Source: Zestomonas insulae
GTDB lineage: Bacteria; Pseudomonadota; Gammaproteobacteria; Pseudomonadales; Pseudomonadaceae
Assembly (NCBI RefSeq): GCF_016901015.1
Contig: NZ_JAFEUP010000004.1
Span: forward strand, 248,001 to 312,000
Direction of reading: 5' to 3'
DNA: 64,000 bases
Part shown: in pieces, positions 47,218-55,404 of the stretch
How the letters are laid out: each line of letters starts with the position of its first letter
How positions within the stretch are numbered: position 1 is the stretch's first letter
Translations under genes and position numbers: made by a program
Notes under the pieces: model-generated
Told to the model about the DNA's origin: nothing
Database searches by the model: none
What the model saw: the letters and a program-made list of their open reading frames with translations, nothing else

Positions 47218-48564
47218 ATGCCCACGACCCACCGCACCCCCGCGCCGCTGCGCACACCCCTCGCCCTGGCGCTGGCCACCGGCTGCGCCCTCGCCAGCCT
47301 GAGCAGCTCCGCCTATGAGCTGTACAACCAGGACGGCAGCGTGCTCAACGCCGACCTCGAGGCGGTATTCGGCATCATGCACAGCGACGAGAGCTACGCC
47401 ATCGCCGGCACCCGCAGCCCCGGCAGCGTCGCTTGGCGCGAGGGCTACATCAAATACGGCCTGAGCGGCAGCCAGGCGCTGGCCGGCGCCGGCAGCCTGT
47501 ACGGCGCCTTCAACCTGGTCAGCTCCGGTACCTGGGGCGACGGAGACGCCGCCGGCTTCACCCTCGGCAGCGAACGCCGCACCGCGGTGGAAGGCGCCTA
47601 CCTCGGCTGGCGCTCCGGCGACCTGTTCCCGGCGCTTGGCGAGGACGGCGTGGACATCTCGGGCGGCCGCCAGGTGCTGAAGATCGGCGACGGTTTCCTG
47701 CTCAACGGTGACTCGGTGAACTTCGGCGATGCCGATCTCGGCGACGACTTCGACCGCGGCGGCGCCTACTACCTGGCCGCCCGCAAGGCCTTCGACCAGA
47801 CTGGGGTGCTGCGCCTCGGCGGCGCCAAGGGCTGGCGCGGCGACCTGCTGTGGCTGCAGTCGGACAACCGCGCGCAAGCGGAAACCGAGCTGGCGGCACT
47901 CACCGTCGAGCACGTGGCGGACATCGGCACCCTCGGCGTCGACTGGATTCGCACCCTCGACGTCAACGAACGCTTCGCCAGCGAAGCGCAACTCGAGCGC
48001 AAGGACATGGACACGGTCAGCGTACGCGGCACCGGCGGCCTGGGCGTCGAGAACCTCAACCTGGCCTTCGAGTACGCCACCCAGGACCGCGACAGCGGGC
48101 GCGAGGACGCCTGGTTCCTGGAAGGCTCGTGGACCTTCGCCGACGTGGCCTGGAGCCCCACCGCGACCTACCGCTACAGCCGCTTCTCGGAGGCCTTCGA
48201 CCCGCTGTTCTACGGCTTCAGCCGTGGCTATGGCACCTGGTACCAGGGCGAAGTGGCGGCCAACTATGCCGGCCCGTTCAACAGCAACACCGCGGTACAG
48301 CACGTCGGCCTGAAGGCCACTCCGCGCGAGAACGTCACCATAGGCGCGCTGTTCTTCGACTTCGACACCCTCGACCGCGACCTCGGCGATCTCAGCGGCC
48401 GCGAGCTGGACCTGTATGTCGAATGGGCGGTCAACGACCATCTGGTGGTCAGCCCGCTGGTGGGCTTCTACAAGCCGGAAAGCAGCGCCGACGAGGGCGG
48501 TGTGCAACTCGGCGGCGACGACCTCAACAGCTACCTACAGCTGACGGTGGCGACCTTCTTCTAG
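47218..48564 (+). CDS. Outer-membrane channel (alginate-export/porin-like)
   Basis: The 448-residue protein has a signal peptide (MPTTHRTPAPLRTPLALALATGCALASLSSSAYE) and a beta-barrel pattern of alternating strands with aromatic girdles throughout. It ends LQLTVATFF, with the terminal Phe typical of outer-membrane proteins. Segments such as GGRQVLKIGDGFLLNGDSVNFGD, EYATQDRDSGREDAWFLEGSWTFADVAWSPTATYRYSRF and LDLYVEWAVNDHLVVSPLVGFYKPE resemble the alginate-export/AlgE-like barrel family. It is co-transcribed with the aldehyde dehydrogenase, so it may admit amines. ACAGGAGCAACGC precedes ATG 47218. Confidence 0.82.
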   Translation: MPTTHRTPAPLRTPLALALATGCALASLSSSAYELYNQDGSVLNADLEAVFGIMHSDESYAIAGTRSPGSVAWREGYIKYGLSGSQALAGAGSLYGAFNLVSSGTWGDGDAAGFTLGSERRTAVEGAYLGWRSGDLFPALGEDGVDISGGRQVLKIGDGFLLNGDSVNFGDADLGDDFDRGGAYYLAARKAFDQTGVLRLGGAKGWRGDLLWLQSDNRAQAETELAALTVEHVADIGTLGVDWIRTLDVNERFASEAQLERKDMDTVSVRGTGGLGVENLNLAFEYATQDRDSGREDAWFLEGSWTFADVAWSPTATYRYSRFSEAFDPLFYGFSRGYGTWYQGEVAANYAGPFNSNTAVQHVGLKATPRENVTIGALFFDFDTLDRDLGDLSGRELDLYVEWAVNDHLVVSPLVGFYKPESSADEGGVQLGGDDLNSYLQLTVATFF

Positions 48565-48583
48565 GGCCAAGCGGCGTCACGCA

Positions 48584-48613
48584 GCGGGAGCCTTCGGGCT
48601 CCCGCGCGCGTTT
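48584..48613 (+). terminator. Terminator after the outer-membrane channel gene
   Basis: GCGGGAGCC (48584-48592), TTCG tetraloop, GGCTCCCGC (48597-48605), then GCGCGTTTTA. It also sits just past the convergent globin gene. Confidence 0.85.
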
Positions 48614-49026
48614 TAGGCACTGCCGTGGCGGTTGCGACTGGCCTGCACGATGCGCTGCGCCGGCACGCTCAGCTGCTGCAACAGGTACGCGGCGAACGCC
48701 GGGGCATAGCCCTGCAGCGCGATGGCCTGCGCCATGCAGTCCAGCCAGGCGGTGCTGTGGGTCTCGTCGATCGGCCATTGCGCGTGGAAGGACGGAATGG
48801 CGATCGAGCCGTACTTCTCGCTGAACAGCCGCGGCCCGCCGAGCCAGCCGCTGAGAAAGCAGGCCAGTTTGTCGCGCGACTGTTCCAGGCTCTCCGGGTG
48901 CAGGCGACGAACGCTGGCCGCCGCGCTGCTGCTGTCCATGATCCGGTAGAAGTCATCGACCAGCCGGCGGATGCCGTCGATGCCACCCGCCGCCTGGTAG
49001 GACGCGTCACCAACACCGAATGTCAT
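48613..49026 (-). CDS. Truncated hemoglobin (group II-like)
   Basis: The 137-residue single-domain globin starts MTFGVGDASYQAAGGIDGIRRLVDDFYRIMDSSSAAASVRRLHPESLEQSRDKLACFLSGWLGGPRLFSEKYG. The B10-type Tyr is Y27 in DDFYRIM, the probable heme-binding proximal His is H81 in IPSFHAQWPI, and W94 in AWLDCM is the G8 Trp that marks group II truncated hemoglobins. It binds O2 or NO in the cytoplasm. It stands between the channel gene and qhpG within the amine dehydrogenase cluster. Its partner in the pathway is unknown. Confidence 0.88.
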   Translation of the reverse strand: MTFGVGDASYQAAGGIDGIRRLVDDFYRIMDSSSAAASVRRLHPESLEQSRDKLACFLSGWLGGPRLFSEKYGSIAIPSFHAQWPIDETHSTAWLDCMAQAIALQGYAPAFAAYLLQQLSVPAQRIVQASRNRHGSA

Positions 49027-49078
49027 AGGGGGCCTCTCAAGCTAAAGCGCGATTGTAGCGTCGCGGCGCGGCGTGCCT

Positions 49079-49138
49079 GTAGGAGCGAATTCATTCGCGA
49101 TCCTGAGCGTGGCCGATCGCGAATGAATTCGCGCCTAC
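49079..49138. repeat. REPIN (two inverted REPs)
   Basis: GTAGGAGCGAATTCATTCGC (49079-49098) continues GA and is mirrored by TCGCGAATGAATTCGCGCCT ending at 49138. The right REP contributes the TAG stop codon of qhpG (49137-49135 on the minus strand). Confidence 0.85.
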
Positions 49139-50439
49139 TCGCGGTAGCCCTGGCTAACCAGCCAGGCGCGCAGCATGGCCTGCTGCGCGGGCGGCAGGTC
49201 GCGCAGTGCGCGGTCCAGCCCGGCCCCACCCTGCAGGGCGCGCACCAGCGGCGCCACCGCGACGCCCTGCACATGCCAGATGCCCAGCGGCTGATCGGCG
49301 GTGACCACCACCTCGGCCTCGTCGATCGCATCGCCACAGATCACCGGCGCGCGTACCACGTGCACCTGACTGAAGTCGGCAGCGGCGTGCATCGGCGCGC
49401 TGTCCGGCCAGTGCCGGCGCTCGCGCCAGAACGGCTGCTCGTTCCAGCGCTGTTCGAGGGCGTAGAAATCCCGACCGGTGCGGGCGAAGCGCAGGAACAG
49501 CTGCTCCACCCGCTGCTGATGAAAGTGGCGGGCCAACTCGCCGCGCTCGGGATGGCGCAGCAAGGTGTTGATCACCGCCGGCGCCTGCAGCGCTGAAGAC
49601 AACGACTGGAAAATCCCGTTACCGGACAACGGGTCGACCGCCATCGCCGCGTCACCGACGCGCAGCCAGTTCGTCCCGCTGGCCTCATGAAAGAGAATCG
49701 CCGTGCTGCTGCGTGCATGCAGTTCGCTCGCTTGCAGCGCCGCCGCGCCGAAAAGCTCCTGCACCAGCGCCGACTGGCTACGCCGCTGCGCGCAATAGGC
49801 GGCCAACTGCTCCTTGCCCGGCAACTCGGCGTTGGCCGCATCCAGGGTCAGCTGCCAGTAGCAGCGGCCGTCGGCCAGGCGCGCCATCCACGCCCAGCCA
49901 TCGACCAGGCTCTCCACCGCCGATGCCGCGGGCCCCGGCGCCTGCTGCCAGCGATTGAGCAGGCTCAGGGTTTCCGGGCCACGGCGCCGACCGCCGGCCA
50001 GCGGCGCCTGCCGGCCGCGCGCCTCGACCAGGAAATCCGCGGTCAGCGTCGCCCCCGATTCGAGGGCAACCCGATGGCCGTCGGCGCCGGAGTCGATCTG
50101 CCGCACCCGCGCCTCGATCAGCTCGACGCCCGCCGCGCGCAGGTCGTCGCGCAGCGCCGCGTCGAAGCGCGGGCGATCGAGGAGGAATTCCTGATTGAGC
50201 ACCTGGCTTGCGCCGTTCCAGTCGACGCGGCGCGGCGATGGCGCGGCGGCACTCGCCAGCGCGCGCGTCAGCCCGGCATGGCGCAAGCCATCAAGGACTC
50301 GCTGCGAAACGCCCTCCAGCGCCGCGAAACGCCGCCACTCGCTGACCACGCAAACTTCGTAGCCCAGGCGGCGCAGCCCGAGGGCCACCGCCGCGCCGGC
50401 CGGTCCGGCGCCCAGCACGAGGATGCGCGGTTTAGGCAT
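49135..50439 (-). CDS. qhpG: FAD-dependent monooxygenase for tryptophan hydroxylation of the gamma subunit
   Basis: The 434-residue flavoprotein starts MPKPRILVLGAGPAGAAVALGLRRLGYEV with the FAD-binding GxGxxG, has the DG-type ARGRQAPLAGGRR segment, and GTNWLRVGDAAMAVDPLSGNGIFQSLSSAL, the second FAD motif of the tryptophan-halogenase/geranylgeranyl reductase-like flavin monooxygenases. QhpG adds the two oxygens to the QhpC Trp when CTQ is made. It overlaps the qhpE stop by 8 bases. The last codon GAG is followed by a TAG that belongs to a REP, so the native C-terminus may have been trimmed or extended by that insertion. Confidence 0.92.
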   Translation of the reverse strand: MPKPRILVLGAGPAGAAVALGLRRLGYEVCVVSEWRRFAALEGVSQRVLDGLRHAGLTRALASAAAPSPRRVDWNGASQVLNQEFLLDRPRFDAALRDDLRAAGVELIEARVRQIDSGADGHRVALESGATLTADFLVEARGRQAPLAGGRRRGPETLSLLNRWQQAPGPAASAVESLVDGWAWMARLADGRCYWQLTLDAANAELPGKEQLAAYCAQRRSQSALVQELFGAAALQASELHARSSTAILFHEASGTNWLRVGDAAMAVDPLSGNGIFQSLSSALQAPAVINTLLRHPERGELARHFHQQRVEQLFLRFARTGRDFYALEQRWNEQPFWRERRHWPDSAPMHAAADFSQVHVVRAPVICGDAIDEAEVVVTADQPLGIWHVQGVAVAPLVRALQGGAGLDRALRDLPPAQQAMLRAWLVSQGYRE

Positions 50440-51112
50440 GTGCCGGCCCTCGCCGTTCCGGTCCGACAAAGGCCGCACCGGCGCGCAGCCAGGCCTGCAC
50501 CACGGCGAGGTCGGCGCCGGGCTCGCGCTGCAGGAAGTCGACAATCAGCGCGCTGAGCGCTGCACAGGCGATGCTCGCACCGACCACGCCCTGCACCGCG
50601 GCGACCGGCGCGCCGAAGTCGGCCTGCGCGCTGTTCAGCCACGACCATTGCCCGGGCGCGCAGCGCGCATCGCCGGTGATGCGCAGCACCTCGGGGTAGC
50701 TGGCGGGAAACACCGGCTCGCCCTGGGCTGGGCTCGACGCGCAGAGCAGGATGCCGGCGTCGCGCGCCGCCGCACAGGCATCGCGCAGCACCGGCCGGTC
50801 GCTGCGCACGCCAAGGCTGAGGTTGATCAACGCCACACGCTGCTCGATCAGCCAATGCACCGCCGCAGCGATCTGCAACGGGCTGGTCTGCCAGCGTTCG
50901 GCGAATACCTGGGCGACGCAGAACGGCGCACGCGGCGCCGCGCCGGCCAGGGTATCGAGCACCGCCGTGCCGTGGCCGAGCGCATCGGCCTGCGCCTCTT
51001 CTTCGACCAACGCCTCGCCGTCCAGGCGGAAGCGCCGTGCGCTGTGCACCCAGGCGGCCTGCCGTGGCGCGTAGCCGCTGTCGACGATGCCGACGCGCAA
51101 CTCAGTGGCCAT
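50432..51112 (-). CDS. qhpE: Subtilisin-like protease that removes the QhpC leader
   Basis: The 226-residue compact serine protease has D11 (GIVDSGYA), H47 (ALGHGTAV) and S180 (VVGASIACAAL) as its triad, and ALINLSLGV for the S1 strand. The usual AAGN oxyanion segment reads CASSPAQGEPVFPASYP, so the classical Asn seems to be replaced. It lacks a signal peptide and prodomain, in line with a cytoplasmic role in trimming the gamma-subunit leader after thioether formation. It overlaps qhpF by 11 bases and qhpG by 8, showing tight translational coupling. Confidence 0.9.
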   Translation of the reverse strand: MATELRVGIVDSGYAPRQAAWVHSARRFRLDGEALVEEEAQADALGHGTAVLDTLAGAAPRAPFCVAQVFAERWQTSPLQIAAAVHWLIEQRVALINLSLGVRSDRPVLRDACAAARDAGILLCASSPAQGEPVFPASYPEVLRITGDARCAPGQWSWLNSAQADFGAPVAAVQGVVGASIACAALSALIVDFLQREPGADLAVVQAWLRAGAAFVGPERRGPAHA

Positions 51113-52835
51113 GGTTCATCGCTTCACTGTCCAACTGGCGCAGCTGCCCCGCCTCGAGGCGGAAACTCAGCTCGGCTTGCGCCAGCGTCGAGGGTCGGTG
51201 GCTGATCAGGATGCGCGTGCGTTCGGCGAACAGCTGGTCGATGGCAAGGATCATCTCGCGCTCGGTGGCCTCGTCGACCTGCGACGTGGCCTCGTCGAGC
51301 ACCAGAATCAGCGGGTCCTGCAGCAGCGCGCGGGCAATCGCGATGCGCTGCTTCTGGCCGCCGGACAACTGCTGACCGCGCTCGCCAAGCTGGCTGTCGA
51401 GCCCCTGTGGCAGCGACTCGATCAGACCATCCAGGCGCGCCAGCTGCGCCACACGCAGCAGCGCCTCGCGACTGGCCTCGGGGGCGCTGTAGGCCAGGTT
51501 GTCGGCCAGGCTGCCACGAAACAGCACGATGTCCTGACTGACCACGGCGATGCGCCGGCGCAGGGCGAACAGGTCCAGCTCGCGCAGATCGACGCCATCG
51601 AGCAGCACGCGGCCCTGTTCGGGGTCGTAGAAGCGTTGCAGCAGATCGATCAACGTCGATTTGCCGACTCCGGAAGCGCCACTGATGGCGACCTTGCGCC
51701 CGGCCGGAATCAGCGCGGAGACGCCGCGCAGGACCGCCTCGGCGCGCTGCTCATGGGCGAAATGCACGTCCTCGAAACGCAACTCGCCGCGTCCTTCCGG
51801 CAGCGCGCGCGGAGCCGCCGGCTGGCTGACCTGCACCGGTTCCTGCTGCAGCTCCATGACCCGGCCGAGGCTGACGGTCATGCGCTGCAGCGCGACATAC
51901 AGGCCGAGTAGGCTCTGCACCGGGCCGACCGCCATGCCCAGGTAGGTGGAAAAAGCGATCAGCGCACCGAGCTGCCAAGTGCCCTGTACCACCCAGTAGC
52001 CGCCGATGAGGAAGGCGCAGGCGCGCGACAGCGAAGTCAGCGTGCCGGGCACCGCATGGGTGAAGAATTCGGTGACCTGCAGCTTCAGCAACTGGCTCAT
52101 GTAACCCTGGCCGAGGTTTTCCAGGCGCCGTGCCTCACGCTGCTGCTGCCCGGCGGCCTGGATGAACTTCATCGCCGGCAGCGTCTCGACGAGAAACGAC
52201 GACACGTCCGCCGAGCGCTCGCGCAGTTGTCGCACATCGCGCTCGACCTTGCGGCGCATCCAGCGCAGCCACACCACTTCGATGGGGATCAGCAGCGCCA
52301 GCAGCAGCGACAATTGCCAGGACAGCATCAGCATCAGGCCGATCGCCCCGAGCAGACCGATCACGCTGGATACCGCGGAGAACAGGGAGTCGACGGCGAA
52401 ACGCTGGATCTCGGCGACGTCGCCGTCCAGCCGCGAGAGCAGATCGCCGATGCGCCGGCGGCCGAAGAAGGTCGGCGACAGCTGCTGCAGGTGGCGGTAC
52501 AGGTCGTCGCGCAAGGCGAACAGGATGCGCCCGGACAGGCGCGTGTGCAGATAGCGGTTGAGGCCGGCGAGCAATGTGCCGAGGATGCCGACCAGGATCA
52601 TCGCTACCGCGACCTTGACCAGCATCGGGAAGTCCTTGGCGAGCAGGCCGTCGTCGATCAGCGTCTTGGTCAGCCAGGGCTGCGCCAGCACCAGCAGCGA
52701 GGCGCACAGCGACAGGCCGAGCAGCGCGAGGATGGGCCGCCGCTGCGGACGGACGAAGCCGTACAGCCAGGACAGCGCGCGGCGCAGCAGTTCAGGGTCG
52801 TTGCTTTCGACCAGCTTGAGCAGAAATCGAATCAT
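51102..52835 (-). CDS. qhpF: ABC exporter for the gamma subunit
   Basis: The 577-residue half-size exporter has an N-terminal six-helix domain (about 20-300) and a C-terminal ATPase with SGASGVGKST (Walker A), LSGGQKQRIAIARALLQDP (signature), LILVLDEATSQVD (Walker B) and ISHRPSTL (switch His). It works as a homodimer. In QHNDH clusters this exporter is thought to move processed QhpC to the periplasm, since QhpC lacks a Sec signal. It follows the activator gene by 22 bases and overlaps qhpE. Confidence 0.93.
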   Translation of the reverse strand: MIRFLLKLVESNDPELLRRALSWLYGFVRPQRRPILALLGLSLCASLLVLAQPWLTKTLIDDGLLAKDFPMLVKVAVAMILVGILGTLLAGLNRYLHTRLSGRILFALRDDLYRHLQQLSPTFFGRRRIGDLLSRLDGDVAEIQRFAVDSLFSAVSSVIGLLGAIGLMLMLSWQLSLLLALLIPIEVVWLRWMRRKVERDVRQLRERSADVSSFLVETLPAMKFIQAAGQQQREARRLENLGQGYMSQLLKLQVTEFFTHAVPGTLTSLSRACAFLIGGYWVVQGTWQLGALIAFSTYLGMAVGPVQSLLGLYVALQRMTVSLGRVMELQQEPVQVSQPAAPRALPEGRGELRFEDVHFAHEQRAEAVLRGVSALIPAGRKVAISGASGVGKSTLIDLLQRFYDPEQGRVLLDGVDLRELDLFALRRRIAVVSQDIVLFRGSLADNLAYSAPEASREALLRVAQLARLDGLIESLPQGLDSQLGERGQQLSGGQKQRIAIARALLQDPLILVLDEATSQVDEATEREMILAIDQLFAERTRILISHRPSTLAQAELSFRLEAGQLRQLDSEAMNHGH

Positions 52836-52857
52836 TGCGCCTCGCCGCCACCGCCCA

Positions 52858-54756
52858 TCAGGCCCGCAGCTGCTTGAGCTTGCGGTACAAGGTGGCGCGG
52901 CTGATGCCCAGCGAATCGGCGGCGGCGGAGACGTTGCCTTCGTGGCGCGCCAGCGAATTGCGGATCAGCTCCAGCTCGCTCTCGCGAATGCTGCCCGACT
53001 GGCGGTGGCCGCTGCTCAGCTCCTCGAGCAGCGAATCGGTGAGGTGCTCGATGCTCAGCACTGTCTCGCCCGATTCGCGCATGGCCAGCGCGGCGCGCAG
53101 CACCATTTCCAGTTGCCGCAGGTTGCCCGGCCAGTCGTAGTGACTGAGCAGGTCGCCAAGTTCCTTGTCGACGCTGACCGGCTCGCCAGCCAGCTTGCGC
53201 AGCATGCTGGTGATCATCCCCGCCAGGTCTTCGCGCTCGCGCAGCGCCGGCAGGCGCAGGTTGATGCCGTTGATGCGGTAGTAGAGGTCTTCGCGGAAGC
53301 TCTTGTCCTGCACCAGGCGCTTGAGGTCACGGTGGGTGGCGCAGATCACCGCGATATCGATGTCCTGCTCCTCGCCGGCCCCGAGTGGCGCCACCTTGCG
53401 TTCCTGCAGCACGCGCAACAGGCGCGCCTGCATGCTCAGTGGCATGTCGCCGATTTCATCGAGGAACAGCGTGCCGCCATGGGCCTGCATCAGTCGGCCG
53501 ACCACCCCGCCCTTGCGCGAGCCGGTGAAGGCGCCGTCGCGGTAGCCGAACAGTTCCGACTCGATCAGCCCCTCGGGAATCGCCGCGCAGTTGACCGCCA
53601 CGAACGGTTTGTCGGCCCGCGCGCTGGCCTGGTGCAGGGCGCGCGCCACCACTTCCTTGCCGGTGCCGGTCTCGCCCAGCAGCAGCACCGGCAGGTGCCC
53701 GGCCAGGCCTTGCTGGGCCATGCGCAGCGAGCGCGCCAGGCGCGTGTCGGGCCCGGCCAGTTGCTCCAGGCTCTGCTGCTTCGGCACCGGCGCACGGGCC
53801 ACGGCCACCGCGCCGGACAGATTGGCGCAACGCGGAATCTGCAGCGCCTTGAAGAAGAATTCGCCCTTGGCGGTCTGCTGGCTGCTCACCCCGCCCTGCA
53901 GCAGGCGCGCCATGAACTGCACGCTGCCGCTGCCCAGCAGGTCGGCGCTGCGGCGGCCGACCAGCGCCTCGCGACTCAGGTGCAGCAGGCCGCAGGCCTG
54001 TTCGTTGGCGGCCAGCACTTCGCCGTCCAGGCTCAACGCCAACAGGCCGTGCCAGGCCGAACCGAGGTATTGCTGACGGTTGTGGAAGGCCAGCACGATC
54101 TGCTCGGGATAGAAAGCGCCGAACAGCCGGCTTTCGATATTGCTGGCGGCCAGCACCAGGGTCGCCAGGCTGTCCTGCGGCTGCGCCATCTGGCCGTCGC
54201 GGGTCAAGTCGAGCACACCGATCACCCGGCCTTGCGGGTCCTTGATCGGCACCGAGGTGCAGGAGAAGCGGCTGAGGCGATCAAGGTAGTGCTCGCCGCG
54301 ATTGATCAGCGTCGGCCGTGCTTCGACCAGCGCGGTGCCCAGCGCATTGGTGCCGCGCAGCGATTCGCTCCAGCAGGCACCGGGCTGCAGGTCGAGCAGG
54401 CCGAAGGTTTTCAGGTATTCGGTCTGGCCTTCGACGGCGAGCACCGTGGCGTCGGCATTGCCGAGGATGATCAGGCCGCCCTTGCCCTGCTGGCTGACCA
54501 AGTACTCGAGTTCCGGCGTCGCGGCGTCGATCAGCAGGCGGTTGTTGGCCAGCAGCACTTCGAGGTCATTGCTCTGCTGCCAACCCACGGCCTCCTGATC
54601 GATGCAGCTCAGCCCGTGGCCAATGCTGCGTCGCCACGAGGCGTCAATCTCCTCGCGCAACACGCCCTGGGGCAGCTGGCCGTCGCTGATCAGCTTCTCG
54701 CGGACTTGTCGCGCTTCCTGCAGGGGATCGTTCGCGGTTGTTGTTATCTGGGCCAT
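52858..54756 (-). CDS. Sigma-54-dependent activator (AcoR-like) of the amine cluster
   Basis: The 632-residue regulator has an N-terminal GAF-like sensory region (about 50-300), a central AAA+ domain with LLGETGTGKE (Walker A), a GAFTGS loop (usual form GAFTGA), GGTLFLDEIGDMPL (Walker B), and a C-terminal Fis-type HTH (RHEGNVSAAADSLGISRATLYRKLKQLRA). ATG 54756 gives the AcoR-like N-terminus MAQITTTANDPLQEARQVREKLI. It is first in an operon with qhpF, E and G and probably activates the sigma-54 promoter at 45599. As I recall, the Paracoccus qhp regulator is AraC-type, so control differs here. A LiuR-like box lies 175 bases upstream. Confidence 0.92.
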   Translation of the reverse strand: MAQITTTANDPLQEARQVREKLISDGQLPQGVLREEIDASWRRSIGHGLSCIDQEAVGWQQSNDLEVLLANNRLLIDAATPELEYLVSQQGKGGLIILGNADATVLAVEGQTEYLKTFGLLDLQPGACWSESLRGTNALGTALVEARPTLINRGEHYLDRLSRFSCTSVPIKDPQGRVIGVLDLTRDGQMAQPQDSLATLVLAASNIESRLFGAFYPEQIVLAFHNRQQYLGSAWHGLLALSLDGEVLAANEQACGLLHLSREALVGRRSADLLGSGSVQFMARLLQGGVSSQQTAKGEFFFKALQIPRCANLSGAVAVARAPVPKQQSLEQLAGPDTRLARSLRMAQQGLAGHLPVLLLGETGTGKEVVARALHQASARADKPFVAVNCAAIPEGLIESELFGYRDGAFTGSRKGGVVGRLMQAHGGTLFLDEIGDMPLSMQARLLRVLQERKVAPLGAGEEQDIDIAVICATHRDLKRLVQDKSFREDLYYRINGINLRLPALREREDLAGMITSMLRKLAGEPVSVDKELGDLLSHYDWPGNLRQLEMVLRAALAMRESGETVLSIEHLTDSLLEELSSGHRQSGSIRESELELIRNSLARHEGNVSAAADSLGISRATLYRKLKQLRA

Positions 54757-55404
54757 CAGTCGCTCCGGCGGGGCTATCGGTCCGCAGTGCAGTCCGAGTG
54801 TCGGTGGCAATCACGTGTCCTGAATGTCTACACCCACCACCACGTGCCGTAAAGGGCGCTCCACGGCAAGCCGAACGGCGCGAGTGGGCAAAAATCAGCG
54901 CAGTAGCGGCCAACCGAGAGTCGCATAGGCTTACGTTAACGTAAAGGGCAGCGTGCTCTGCCGCGTTATGGGCGGATCGCAGCACTTCTGTTGGGGAAGC
55001 CTCCCGCCCGGCGGCACGCTCAAGAAGGCTGGTCTAGGCTCACCCCAAGGTTCAATCGCAAGGAAGCTGCCTGGAGAGTTGCATGCTCAGAAGTAGTCAC
55101 CGGGAACAGTTCCACGCGCTGAGCGCTCGACCGCCACACCCTACCCCTCAACCTGTCTGCCCTCGCCCATCTGTTGAGCATCTCCATCAGATGCGGAATA
55201 GCGTGGCCACTGCTGGCGGCGCACCGTTGAGCGGCCGGTCGGCTTCACTCCGCTGCATACCACCAGGCCAGCACCAGCGGACGCCGAATCATCGGCAAGC
55301 GACGTGCCGTCCCCATTCACTGCTGATCCAGGCGCCGCAACCGCCGGGCGCGGCAAGTCCTGCTCCACAAACCACACGGCAGCACCGTCAGAAGGAGTAA
55401 CACG
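54757..55404. other. Long intergenic region (about 650 bp)
   Basis: It holds the promoter of the sigma-54 activator, the LiuR-like box at 54931-54944, and the upstream region of the lipoprotein gene. A 105-codon open frame at 55083-55400 has Pro/Arg/Ser-rich composition, no RBS and no family likeness, so I do not call it a gene. I see no other structure. Confidence 0.6.
54931..54944. promoter_or_regulatory. Third LiuR-like box
   Basis: TTACGTTAACGTAA is a perfect 14-bp palindrome equal to the core of the liuR and synthetase operators. Flanks CTTACG and GTAAAG extend the match on the right. It lies 175 bases upstream of the activator start and 461 bases upstream of the lipoprotein. Confidence 0.65.

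Noticed and set aside
45571..48507. A 978-codon open frame on the minus strand antisense to the aldehyde dehydrogenase and channel genes
   Set aside because: It has a shadow-frame composition, no motifs, and crosses two clear genes.
55083..55400. A 105-codon open frame before the lipoprotein
   Set aside because: It is Pro/Arg/Ser-rich, has no RBS and resembles no family. It is more likely a chance frame.
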